Shown here: positions 14,427-22,121 of the stretch, in pieces
How the letters are laid out: every line of letters begins with the position of its first letter
How positions within the stretch are numbered: the stretch's first letter is position 1
Source: JBFGCT01 sp041581055
GTDB taxonomy: Bacteria > Actinomycetota > Acidimicrobiia > Acidimicrobiales > Ilumatobacteraceae
Direction: 5' to 3'
Assembly: GCA_041581055.1 (NCBI GenBank)
Contig: JBFGCT010000028.1
Span: 1 to 29,411, forward strand
Length of the DNA stretch: 29,411 bases
The notes under the pieces: model-generated
Database searches by the model: none
Seen by the model: only the letters and a program-made list of their open reading frames with translations
Told to the model about the DNA's origin: nothing
Translations under genes and position numbers: made by a program

Positions 14427-15986
14427 TCAGTTGCGGTCGTTGTAGGACCTGATCAGCGCGTTGGCGTCGGTCGCCGCCTGGGCGAGGGCGGTGGCCACAT
14501 CGGCCCCGCCGAAGATCGCGGCGACCGCCTTGGCGGTGGCGTCGCGCACCTCGCGCTGGGGGCCGAGCACCGGCCCGTTGGCGGCCGGGTTCTCGGACTC
14601 GGCGGTCAGCTGGTCGTACGGCACCCGGAACCGCGCGTCCTCCGCGTACGTCGTCGCCAGCGGGTCGAGTTCGAGCGCGTCGGCCCGCACCGGGGCGTAC
14701 CCGGTCGCCGCCGCCCACGTCGACTGCGACTGGGCGTCGACCAGGAACTGCACGAAGTCCCACGCCGCGGCGGTCTCGGCGTCGCCCTTGTCGGCGACGA
14801 GCCACAGCGAGGCGCCGCCGACCTGGGCGGCGGGCTGATCGCCCGGGCCGGGCATCGGGCCGACGCCGATGTCGTCGGGGCCCACCCCCTCGACCAGCCC
14901 ACTGCCGAGTGCGGCGATCACCGTGCCGAGCGCCGCCGACGTCCCGATCGTCATCGCCCCGGGCGTCTCCGGATCGGCCATCTTGAGGAACGAGTCCTGG
15001 CCGCCCGGATTGTCGCCGACCGACACGGCGATCCCGTCCTCGACCATCTGCTGCACGAACGTCAGCAGTTCGACGCCGAGCTCGTTGTCGAAGAGCACCT
15101 CGGTCGCCGGCGCCAGCCGCCCGTTGCCGTTGTCCGCGTAGAGCTCGCCGGCGCGGCCGAACCATTGCTCGAGGAACCAGGCCCCGCCCGAGTCGGCGCC
15201 GGAGTCGAACACCATCCCGGCGCTCGCCGCGCCGGAGTCGACCAGCGCCTGGGACGCGGCCCGCAACGCCTCGAGCGACACCGGTGGGTCGTCGGGGTCG
15301 AGCCCGGCGACCTCGAACATCTTGCGGTTGAAGTAGAGGACGGGGTTGCTGACGTTGAACGGCATCGCCCACTGGATCCCCTCGAACGTGTAGGCCTCGA
15401 CGGTGCGCGGCAGGAGTTGGCCGACGTCGAAGTCTCCCGCCTCGACGCACGCCTGCATCGGGACGATCGTCCCCGACTCGGCGAACGACTGGAGGGTGTA
15501 CTCCGGAAGCTGCACGAGCGTCGGGCGGCTGCCCTGGCCCGACTGGATGTACTTGTCGATCAGCGACTCGTAGCTCGTCTGGTTCTCCAGCCGCACGCGG
15601 ACGCGGTCCTGACGCTCGTTGTAGTCCCCGGTCAGCCCGACGAGCGCGTCCTCGAGCTCGTTGGTCATGCCGTGCCAGAACACGATCTCGACCGGGCCGT
15701 CGGCGCCGTCGAGCGCGGCGGCCGGACACGCGGGGAAGTCGGCGAGGGGCGCGACCGTCGTCGTCGGGGCGGGTGTCGGCGCGGGCTCGGTCGGCGGTGT
15801 CGTGTCGCCGGGCGGCGGGTCGCCGCTGTCGACCGGGGCCTCGGTCGAGGGCGCTGTGATCTCGGTGGTCGGCGCCGGTTCGTCCTCGTCGCCGTCCAAC
15901 GCCGACTTGCCCGAGCCGCAGGCCGCGGCGACCAGGCCACAGACCAGGACGGTGGCGATCGAGGCCCGGCTGGAGATCGTTCTCAT
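14427..15986 (-). CDS. ABC transporter substrate-binding lipoprotein, family 1 (UgpB-like)
   Basis: 519 residues. A lipobox ends at Cys23 (VAAAC), followed by a long Pro/Thr/Asp-rich linker (about residues 30-82) that would lift the binding domain from the membrane. The binding domain begins VEIVFWHGMTNELEDAL, close to the UgpB opening, and contains FNVSNPVLYFNRKMFEVAG, GTSAALGTVIAAL and GYAPVRADALE, all typical of family-1 solute-binding proteins for sugars or glycerol-3-phosphate. SD GAGAGGA lies 7 nt before the ATG. It is the last gene of a permease-permease-binding protein operon. The exact substrate cannot be read; a sugar or glycerophosphodiester is the best guess. Confidence 0.92.
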   Translation of the reverse strand: MRTISSRASIATVLVCGLVAAACGSGKSALDGDEDEPAPTTEITAPSTEAPVDSGDPPPGDTTPPTEPAPTPAPTTTVAPLADFPACPAAALDGADGPVEIVFWHGMTNELEDALVGLTGDYNERQDRVRVRLENQTSYESLIDKYIQSGQGSRPTLVQLPEYTLQSFAESGTIVPMQACVEAGDFDVGQLLPRTVEAYTFEGIQWAMPFNVSNPVLYFNRKMFEVAGLDPDDPPVSLEALRAASQALVDSGAASAGMVFDSGADSGGAWFLEQWFGRAGELYADNGNGRLAPATEVLFDNELGVELLTFVQQMVEDGIAVSVGDNPGGQDSFLKMADPETPGAMTIGTSAALGTVIAALGSGLVEGVGPDDIGVGPMPGPGDQPAAQVGGASLWLVADKGDAETAAAWDFVQFLVDAQSQSTWAAATGYAPVRADALELDPLATTYAEDARFRVPYDQLTAESENPAANGPVLGPQREVRDATAKAVAAIFGGADVATALAQAATDANALIRSYNDRN

Positions 15987-16003
15987 GGCGTCATCCTCTC
16001 AGG

Positions 16004-16915
16004 TCATCCCTTGACCGCACCGGCGGTCAGCCCGCGCACCAGCTGGCGCTGGAACACGAGCAACGCGGCGAAGATCGGGACGGCGGCGATGACCGTGCCG
16101 GCCATCACCAGGTTGGGGCGGTCCAGGTTGGCCTTGCTCAGCAGCCTCAGCCCGCTCTGCACCGTGTTCTTGTCGTCTTCGCTGATCAGCAGGTTCGGCC
16201 AGAGGTACTGGTTCCACGAGCCGAGGAAGCTGAACAGGGCGAGCGCGCCGAGCGTCGGCTTGACGAGCGGCAGGGCGACGTGGCGCAGGAAGCCGAGATG
16301 GCCGACACCGTCGATCGCCGCCGCGTCGCGCAGGTCGCGCGGCAGTGTGAGGAACACCTGGCGCAACAGGAACACGCCGAACGCGGTCGCCAGGAACGGC
16401 ACCGCGAGGCCCTGGTAGGTGTTGACCCAGCCGAGCGAGTCGACCGTGTCGAAGTTGACGACGAGCGTCGCCTCGAGCGGGACGAGGAGCGTGGCGACGA
16501 AGGCGAGGAACAGCACCCGCTTGCCGGGGAACTCCAACAGGGCGAACGCGTACGCCGCGAGCACCGACGTGACCACCTGCGCCACGGTGACGACGACGGC
16601 GACGACGAGGGAGTTGAGGAGGTAGCGCCCGAGCCGCCCATCGGTCCACGCGTCGCCCAGCACCTCGAGCGTGAACGCGTCCGGGAGCAGCGGGTTCTGG
16701 AGCACCTTGTCGCTCGGCTTCAAGGCCGCGATGACGGTCGTGTACACGGGGAACAGGACGATGAACGCGACGACGAAGAGTAGGAGGTAGCGCCCGGCGC
16801 GGCGCAGCCCGGTCGGCTCGTCGAAGCGCCGGACGCGGCGGCGCTCGGCGTCGTCGGCGACCGCCATCGCCTCCCGCCCTCGCTCGCCGGCGACCGGCGC
16901 CGTGTCAGTCGCCAT
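16004..16915 (-). CDS. ABC transporter permease, UgpE/MalG type
   Basis: 303 residues. A cytoplasmic basic N-terminus is followed by six predicted membrane helices (first: YLLLFVVAFIVLFPVYTTVI). The EAA loop that contacts the ATPase is DLRDAAAIDGVGHLGFLRHV followed by ALPLVKPT. The family pattern LVPLEATLVVNF is also present. The ATG at 16915 overlaps the stop of the first permease by 11 nt and has an SD GGGAGG 10 nt upstream. It is followed after 17 nt by the binding protein gene. It forms the heterodimeric channel with the product of 16905-17828. Confidence 0.93.
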   Translation of the reverse strand: MATDTAPVAGERGREAMAVADDAERRRVRRFDEPTGLRRAGRYLLLFVVAFIVLFPVYTTVIAALKPSDKVLQNPLLPDAFTLEVLGDAWTDGRLGRYLLNSLVVAVVVTVAQVVTSVLAAYAFALLEFPGKRVLFLAFVATLLVPLEATLVVNFDTVDSLGWVNTYQGLAVPFLATAFGVFLLRQVFLTLPRDLRDAAAIDGVGHLGFLRHVALPLVKPTLGALALFSFLGSWNQYLWPNLLISEDDKNTVQSGLRLLSKANLDRPNLVMAGTVIAAVPIFAALLVFQRQLVRGLTAGAVKG

Positions 16916-17828
16916 AGTGCACCCGCCTCCCGATCCCGCCGAGTTGCAGCGCCGACAGCGCCAGCAGGATGACGAACAGGAGGACCGCGCCGGCCGCCTG
17001 CAGCCCGGCGTCGCTCTGGATCGGCGAGTTCTGCCCGTACACGAAGTAGGTGATCGTGGTCGTCGAGTCCTGCGGCTGGGGCCCGCCGTCGGTCAGCAGG
17101 TCGACCTCGCCGTACGCCTGGAAGGCGCGCGTGGTGAGCACGATGAGCACGAACAGCAGCGTCGGGCCGAGCATCGGCACGGTGATCGACCAGAACTGCC
17201 GGACGCCGCCCGCGCCGTCGACCGCCGCCGCCTCGTACAGGTCGCGCGGGACCGACTGCAGGCCGGCGGTGACGAGGATGAACGTGAACCCGAGGCTGGC
17301 CCACACGCTCGACATCGCCACCGCGGTCAGCGCCGTGCCCGGATCCTGGAGCCACCCGGGGTCTTTCACCGACGGGAACAGGCCGTTGAACCAGTCGACA
17401 TTGGCCAGCACGCCGACCGACGGCTGCAGGAGGAACAGCCACATCAGGCTGGCGACGGCGACCGACGTGGCCACCGTCGAGGAGAAGATCGCCCGGAACG
17501 CGCCGATCCCGCGGAGGTACTTGTCGGCGAGCACCGCCAGCGCGACGCCGGCGACCAGCCCCAGCGGCACGGTCAGCAGCGCGAACTTGAACGTGACGAG
17601 CAGCGCGTTCTGGAACTCGGTGCTGCGGAACAGGTCGACGTACTGGCCGAACCCCTGCGACTTGCAGTTGCCGCCGAAGTTGTTGCACCGCTGCTGGCCG
17701 AGCCACACCGCCCGGCCGAGCGGATACAGCACGAACACCCCGAGGACGACCGCCGACGGGGCGATCATCGCCATCGCCAGCGGGAAGTCCGCCCACTTCC
17801 GCGACCGCCGCCGACGCTCCGCGTCCAT
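16905..17828 (-). CDS. ABC transporter permease, UgpA/MalF type
   Basis: 307 residues from ATG 17828. Six membrane helices (first: LAMAMIAPSAVVLGVFVLYP), an EAA loop DLYEAAAVDGAGGVRQFW and ITVPMLGPTLLFVLI. A periplasmic segment near residues 40-60 holds three Cys and several Asn (GQQRCNNFGGNCKSQGFGQY). Earlier starts at 17834 (ATG) and 17882 are possible, but a TACTGT box at 17841-17836 places the transcription start at the ATG at 17828. First gene of the operon. No ATP-binding subunit lies nearby, so a shared MsmK/UgpC-type ATPase encoded elsewhere is probable. Confidence 0.92.
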   Translation of the reverse strand: MDAERRRRSRKWADFPLAMAMIAPSAVVLGVFVLYPLGRAVWLGQQRCNNFGGNCKSQGFGQYVDLFRSTEFQNALLVTFKFALLTVPLGLVAGVALAVLADKYLRGIGAFRAIFSSTVATSVAVASLMWLFLLQPSVGVLANVDWFNGLFPSVKDPGWLQDPGTALTAVAMSSVWASLGFTFILVTAGLQSVPRDLYEAAAVDGAGGVRQFWSITVPMLGPTLLFVLIVLTTRAFQAYGEVDLLTDGGPQPQDSTTTITYFVYGQNSPIQSDAGLQAAGAVLLFVILLALSALQLGGIGRRVHYGD

Positions 17829-17835
17829 GCTCATG

Positions 17836-17841
17836 ACAGTA
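17836..17841 (-). promoter_or_regulatory. -10 box of a leaderless promoter for the ABC transporter operon
   Basis: TACTGT on the minus strand, exactly 7 nt before ATG 17828. It overlaps the region an alternative ATG at 17834 would need as leader, which is the reason for preferring 17828. Confidence 0.45.
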
Positions 17842-17901
17842 GGCGCGATGAACGACCCTGGCCCGGGGCAGAGGTCCCACACCGCGCCCGGCCCGCGCCG
17901 C

Positions 17902-19500
17902 TCAGCGGACGCCGGCGAGGAGGTGATCGACGGGGGCGAAGTCGTCGGTCAGGATCGTCGCGCCGTCCAGGTAGGCGGAGAGCGAAGGGCCGGCGACGAG
18001 CTCGCCCGGCGCCTCGTCGGACACACCGTCGGTGGGGTCGACGTCAGCGGCCAGCCGGGCGGCCAGCGCGTCGACGTCGATCGGCTGCCGGCCGGCCACG
18101 ATCACCGAATTGCCGCCCCGGCCGCGCACCGCGAACGGGCCGCGGATGACGACCACGTGCGGGAACACGGTGGCGATCGTCGCCGCCTCGGCGCGGGCGA
18201 ACAGCTCGCCTCGCCCGTCGATGATGTTGGCCGCGTAGACGCCGTCGGCGCGCAGCACGCGGTCGATCTCGGCCATGAACTCGGCCGTCGCGAGGTGGAA
18301 CGGCACCGCCCGCCCGCCGAAGGCGTCACCGACCACGACGTCGGCCGAGTCGTCGGGGCGGTCGCGCAGCCCGAGCCGCCCGTCGCCGACCACGATGTCG
18401 ACGTCGTCGCCGTGCTCGAAGCCCAATTCGTCCTCGACGACGCGGACGAGATCGCCGTCGATCTCGAACACGGTCTGCGAGCTGCCCGGCCGCGTGGCCC
18501 TGACGTATCGGGGGATCGTGAGGCCGCCACCTCCCAGGTAGACGATGTCGAGCGCCCGGCCGCCATCGCCGCCCGCGACGTCGATCGCGTCGACGATCCG
18601 CCGGACGTACCAGAACTCGAGTCGGGTCGGGTCGTCCAGGTCGACGTAGGAGTGGCGCAAGTCGTCGAGGACCAGCGTCCGCCCCGACGGATGACTCGGA
18701 TCGTCGAGGATCGCGACGCAGTAGTACGCGGTCTGCGTGTCGCACGGCGAGTCGATCATGGCCAGCCCGGTGAGCGACACGGCGGCCAGCCCGACCACAC
18801 CGAGCAGCTCGCCCGGGCGATGGATTCGGACGGTGGCCCACAGCGCCAGCCCCGCAGCGAGCAACGCCAAGCCGACGGCGACGATCAGCGTCGTCACGGC
18901 GGCGACGGAGATGAGGACGAACCCGGTGAAGAACGTGCCGAACAGCGCCCCCGCCGTCGACCACGCCGAGAGGCGACCGACCGTCGACCCGGTGGCCGCC
19001 AGGTCGCGCAACTGGAGCTTGACGACCGCCGGCGGCACCGCGCTGAGGACGGCCGCCGCGGGAAAGAACCCTGCCGCCGTGAGCGCCAGGCTGCGCGGTC
19101 CGCCGCCGCCGCCGTCGTCGCCGATCTCGCCGAGCACACGCACGACGGGAATCGTCGTGATCGCCAGCGCGCCCCCGAGCGTCAGCAGGATCGGGAGCAC
19201 CCGGCGAGGGTCGACGCGGTCGGCGAGCAGACCGCCGGACCACGCGCCGATCGCGATGCCGGCGAGGATCGTCCCGATGATGCTGGTGAACGTCTGGAGG
19301 CTGACGCCGACGAACGGCGCGAGCAGCCGACCGGCCAGGATCTCGAGCACGAGCACGGCGGCCGACGTCCCGCTCACCAGTGCGACCGCCAACCATGCCG
19401 GGAGCGGGCCGTCGTCGGACGCGCGCGCGGCCGACGCGTCGGCGTCGGCGGCCGCGTCGGCCTCGCCGTCGACGCGGCGCTCGGGCCGGACCGGGCTCAT
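17902..19500 (-). CDS. Membrane-fused spermidine-synthase-like protein
   Basis: 532 residues from ATG 19500. The first half (about residues 30-270) is a transporter-like membrane domain, with AVLVLEILAGRLLAPFVGVS as its most recognisable segment. The second half is a Rossmann-fold spermidine-synthase domain: glycine loop YLGGGGLTIPRY (from Tyr321), acidic VFEIDGD (Glu346, Asp348) and VVGDAFGG with Asp392. In true spermidine synthases the last aspartates bind the amine and decarboxylated SAM; here the post-Asp392 segment (AFGGRAVPFHL) diverges from the usual D-A-x-D, so aminopropyl transfer is not assured. Fused proteins of this kind are common in actinobacteria and largely uncharacterised. 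TACGCT lies 6 nt before the ATG. Confidence 0.87.
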   Translation of the reverse strand: MSPVRPERRVDGEADAAADADASAARASDDGPLPAWLAVALVSGTSAAVLVLEILAGRLLAPFVGVSLQTFTSIIGTILAGIAIGAWSGGLLADRVDPRRVLPILLTLGGALAITTIPVVRVLGEIGDDGGGGGPRSLALTAAGFFPAAAVLSAVPPAVVKLQLRDLAATGSTVGRLSAWSTAGALFGTFFTGFVLISVAAVTTLIVAVGLALLAAGLALWATVRIHRPGELLGVVGLAAVSLTGLAMIDSPCDTQTAYYCVAILDDPSHPSGRTLVLDDLRHSYVDLDDPTRLEFWYVRRIVDAIDVAGGDGGRALDIVYLGGGGLTIPRYVRATRPGSSQTVFEIDGDLVRVVEDELGFEHGDDVDIVVGDGRLGLRDRPDDSADVVVGDAFGGRAVPFHLATAEFMAEIDRVLRADGVYAANIIDGRGELFARAEAATIATVFPHVVVIRGPFAVRGRGGNSVIVAGRQPIDVDALAARLAADVDPTDGVSDEAPGELVAGPSLSAYLDGATILTDDFAPVDHLLAGVR

Positions 19501-19506
19501 CCGGCG

Positions 19507-19512
19507 AGCGTA
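19507..19512 (-). promoter_or_regulatory. -10 box of a leaderless promoter for the spermidine-synthase-like gene
   Basis: TACGCT on the minus strand, 6 nt before ATG 19500. The same hexamer and spacing occur before the AI-2E transporter gene. Confidence 0.5.
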
Positions 19513-19569
19513 CGGGCATCGGCGCGCGACACCGTGCCAGACGAACGGACGGAGCGCCGTCCCGACGAC

Positions 19570-19575
19570 TAGCGT
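19570..19575 (+). promoter_or_regulatory. -10 box of a leaderless promoter for the DksA-like gene and ABC1 kinase
   Basis: TAGCGT, exactly 7 nt before the GTG at 19583. It also supports that GTG as the start of the small protein. Confidence 0.5.
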
Positions 19576-19582
19576 CGCCACC

Positions 19583-19789
19583 GTGATCGACGTCCCCGAC
19601 AGTCCAACGCCGCCCGCCGGACCCGAACCTGCCGACGGTCCGGATCTCGATGTCGTCGAGCGCGACCTGAACGACGTCGAGGCCGCGCTCGGCCGGCTCG
19701 ACGAGGGGTCGTACTGGACCGACGAGGTCACCGGCGAGGAGCTTGCCGACGACGTGCTCGCGGAGCACCCGGCGGCGCGGCGCTCCTGA
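19583..19789 (+). CDS. Small DksA/TraR-like protein lacking zinc-finger cysteines
   Basis: 68 residues. After a Pro/Asp-rich head comes a helix (LDVVERDLNDVEAALGRL) and then LDEGSYWTDEVTGEELADDV followed by LAEHPAARRS, which follows the DksA/TraR C-terminal pattern AL-x-R-[LI]-D-x-G-x-Y-G-x-C-x-x-C-G-x-x-[IL]...P-x-A-x-x-C. The positions of the metal cysteines are Asp47, Thr50 and Ser68, so no zinc finger can form; the protein stops where the last CxxC would begin. The coiled-coil tip that enters the RNA polymerase channel in DksA is also missing. A role in transcription is therefore only a possibility. GTG start at 19583; stop overlaps the kinase ATG by 1 nt (TGATG). Confidence 0.75.
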   Translation: MIDVPDSPTPPAGPEPADGPDLDVVERDLNDVEAALGRLDEGSYWTDEVTGEELADDVLAEHPAARRS

Positions 19790-21237
19790 TGCAGAAGAGG
19801 GCCGTCGCCTCGCTCGCCGCGCTCGCCGCGTTCGCCACCGGGCTCGCCGCGGCCGCGCAGCGAGCCAAGGCTTCACCGTTGACCAGCCGGTTCAGCCGTT
19901 CGGCCAAGATCTGGAAGCTGTCGGCGCGCAACTCGACCCGCTTCGCCATCGCCCGGGTGCGCGGCATCGGCAGCGCCGAGGAGCGGCGGGCGCGGCTCGA
20001 CGAGCAGTTCGCGATCAAGACGGCGGAAGACGTCGCCAAGGAGCTCGGCGAGATGAAAGGCGTGCTGATGAAGGCGGGCCAGCTCGTCAGCTTCATCTTC
20101 GAGGCGCTCCCCGACGAGGCACAGGAGGCGTTGGCGACGCTGCAGGCCGACGCCGCGCCGATGGCGCCCACGCTGGCGGCCAAGGTCGTCGCGGGCGACC
20201 TCGGCGGGCCGCCCGAGCGCGTCTTCCTCGACTGGACCGACATGCCCGTCGCCGCCGCGTCGATCGGCCAGGTCCACCGCGCCGTCACCCAGGACGGCCG
20301 CGACGTCGCGGTCAAGGTGCAGTACCCGGGCGTGCACGAGGCGATCGAGAGCGACCTCGACGCGGCCGAGGTGATGTACGCCATGTTCTCGGCGATGATG
20401 CTCAAGGGCCTCGACGCCAAGGGGCTCGTCGACGAGCTGCGGGCTCGGATGCGCGAGGAGCTCGACTACTCGCTCGAGGCGGGAAACGTCGCCGAGTTCG
20501 AGGCCCGTTTCCAGGGGCACCCGTGGGTGCGGATCCCCAAGCTCGTGCCCGAGTACTCGACCGAGCGGCTGTTGACGACCGAGTGGGTCGACGGGATGAC
20601 GTTCGACCAGTTCCGCAAGACCGAGTCGAACGAGACCAAGCAGCGCGGCGGCGAGGTGGTGTGGCGGTTCGCCCAGAACGCGATCCACCGCTACGGGATC
20701 TTCAACGGCGACCCGCACCCGGGCAACTACAAGTTCCACCACGACGGCAGCGTGACGTTCCTCGACTACGGGCTCGTCAAGCGCTGGTCGCCGGGCGAGT
20801 GGGAGACCCTCAAGCCGTCGATGGACGCGATCATCATCGACCGCGATCCCGAGCGACTCGTGCGCGAGATGGAGCGGTCGGGGTTTCTCCGGCCTGGCCA
20901 CGGCCTCGACGCGGCGCTGGTCTACGACTACGTCTCGAGCCCGTACACGCCCTACCTCACCGACGAGTTCACCTTCACGCGCGAATGGATGCGCGACACG
21001 CTCGGTGTGATCTTCGACGTCCAGGGCCCGCACGCCCAGGTCATCGAGCAGCTCAACATGCCGCCGAGCTTCGTCATCCTCGACCGGGTGATCTGGGGCA
21101 TCAGCGCGATCCTCGGCAAGCTCGAGGCGCACGGCCCGTGGCGCCACATGCTCCTCGAGTACGTCGCCGATGGCGAGCCGGCCACCGACCAAGGCGTCGC
21201 CGAAGCCGCCTGGCACCGCCAACACCATTCCAGTTGA
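19789..21237 (+). CDS. ABC1/UbiB (ADCK) family atypical kinase
   Basis: 482 residues. Family signatures are all present: the KxGQ motif Lys95-Ala-Gly97-Gln98 (VLMKAGQLVSF), the alanine-rich nucleotide loop AAASIGQVHRA, AVKVQYPGVHEA with the ATP-binding lysine, EELDYSLEAGNVAEF, the catalytic NGDPHPGN (Asp308, Asn313), and DYG (Asp326) as the metal-binding DFG equivalent. UbiB/COQ8 proteins bind and use ATP in isoprenoid-quinone or lipid biology. As actinobacteria use menaquinone, the role here is likely lipid- or quinone-related but unproved. The first 20 residues are mildly hydrophobic. Translationally coupled to the small DksA-like protein. Confidence 0.92.
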   Translation: MQKRAVASLAALAAFATGLAAAAQRAKASPLTSRFSRSAKIWKLSARNSTRFAIARVRGIGSAEERRARLDEQFAIKTAEDVAKELGEMKGVLMKAGQLVSFIFEALPDEAQEALATLQADAAPMAPTLAAKVVAGDLGGPPERVFLDWTDMPVAAASIGQVHRAVTQDGRDVAVKVQYPGVHEAIESDLDAAEVMYAMFSAMMLKGLDAKGLVDELRARMREELDYSLEAGNVAEFEARFQGHPWVRIPKLVPEYSTERLLTTEWVDGMTFDQFRKTESNETKQRGGEVVWRFAQNAIHRYGIFNGDPHPGNYKFHHDGSVTFLDYGLVKRWSPGEWETLKPSMDAIIIDRDPERLVREMERSGFLRPGHGLDAALVYDYVSSPYTPYLTDEFTFTREWMRDTLGVIFDVQGPHAQVIEQLNMPPSFVILDRVIWGISAILGKLEAHGPWRHMLLEYVADGEPATDQGVAEAAWHRQHHSS

Positions 21238-21255
21238 GTCTCCAGTCGAGCCGCC

Positions 21256-21273
21256 CGCCGCATCCGTGCGGCG
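21256..21273 (+). terminator. Hairpin after the ABC1 kinase gene
   Basis: CGCCGCA, tetraloop TCCG, TGCGGCG, starting 19 nt past the stop. Perfect 7-bp GC stem without a T-run. The rest of the 212-bp gap (21238-21449) shows nothing else I can support apart from the promoter of the next operon. Confidence 0.4.
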
Positions 21274-21434
21274 CCGCTCCTGTCCGGCTCGTCGCCGGCG
21301 CCTCCCCCGTCGGGGCGCCCACGCCCGCACCGTCAGGCGGCGGCCGTCCTGGCCGCGCCGCGCCGCCCCCGGCCCCGGTCGGCGCCAGACACCGGCTGAT
21401 GACGTCCGACCCGGTCTCCTGACCGCCGGGTCAA

Positions 21435-21440
21435 TAAGGT
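21435..21440 (+). promoter_or_regulatory. -10 box of the diiron cassette
   Basis: TAAGGT, 9 nt before the ATG at 21450; the mRNA would begin within about 3 nt of the start codon. The other two genes have no promoter of their own. Confidence 0.45.
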
Positions 21441-21449
21441 CGGGCCCGT

Positions 21450-22121
21450 ATGGCCGACACGACCACCACCGAATCGACCGTGCGGGCGCCGTTCGCCCCG
21501 TGGGACCGCCGCGACCTGCCCGGCTCGTTCGACGTCGCCGAGACCGCCCGCCGCGTCGGCAACTACAAGTGGGCCGAGATGAAGCTGTTCGAGACGCTCG
21601 GCGGCTGGGTGGCGACCGTGCCAGAGCTCGACGTCAAGATGCGCCTCGGCACGCACTGCTATCACCACGCCTGGCACGCCGAGCTGTGGCACAAGCGGCT
21701 CCCCGAGTTGCGCGAGATGAAGCCCGAGCGGCTGACCGTGCCGGCCAACGACAAGATGGTCGAGTTCATCGACGCGATGGCCGAACCCGAGGCGCCGGAG
21801 TTGACGATCGAGAAGCTGGTCGGCGTCTACCGCGTCCTGATCCCCCGCTTCGTCGCGGCGTACACGTTCCACCGCAACAACACCAGCGAGATCACCGACG
21901 CGCCGACGATCCGCTCGATCGGCTTCATCCTCCAGGACGAGCTCGACGACTGGCGCGACGGCGAGATGATGCTGCAATCGCTGATCACGACGCCCGAGCA
22001 CGTGCGCCGGGCCGCCGACCACCAGGCCCGGCTGGAGTCGATCATGGTCGACGCGGGCGGGATCGCCGGCCACGGTAGTATCGGATTCGGGGACGACCCG
22101 AGCACAGAAGGAGGCGGCTGA
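21450..22121 (+). CDS. Unknown protein, probably ferritin-like helical bundle; cassette gene 1
   Basis: 223 residues, almost all helix by composition, no signal peptide. Possible metal ligands lie on successive helices: Glu43 and Glu48 in KWAEMKLFETLGGW, a His cluster His69/72/73/76 with Glu78 in HCYHHAWHAELW, Glu147 in NTSEITD, and Glu164/Asp166/Asp167 in LQDELDDW. The order helix-helix-helix-helix matches a diiron bundle, but the two ExxH motifs of the canonical type are not present, so metal binding is an inference. The stop overlaps the next start by 1 nt (TGATG), and the strong SD AAGGAGG for that gene lies within this one. I cannot name the family. Confidence 0.72.
   Translation: MADTTTTESTVRAPFAPWDRRDLPGSFDVAETARRVGNYKWAEMKLFETLGGWVATVPELDVKMRLGTHCYHHAWHAELWHKRLPELREMKPERLTVPANDKMVEFIDAMAEPEAPELTIEKLVGVYRVLIPRFVAAYTFHRNNTSEITDAPTIRSIGFILQDELDDWRDGEMMLQSLITTPEHVRRAADHQARLESIMVDAGGIAGHGSIGFGDDPSTEGGG

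Noticed and set aside
19501..19731. Extension of the spermidine-synthase-like protein to 19731
   Set aside because: It would run antisense through most of the DksA-like gene and through the -10 box at 19507-19512, and adds a Ser/Arg-rich low-complexity head.
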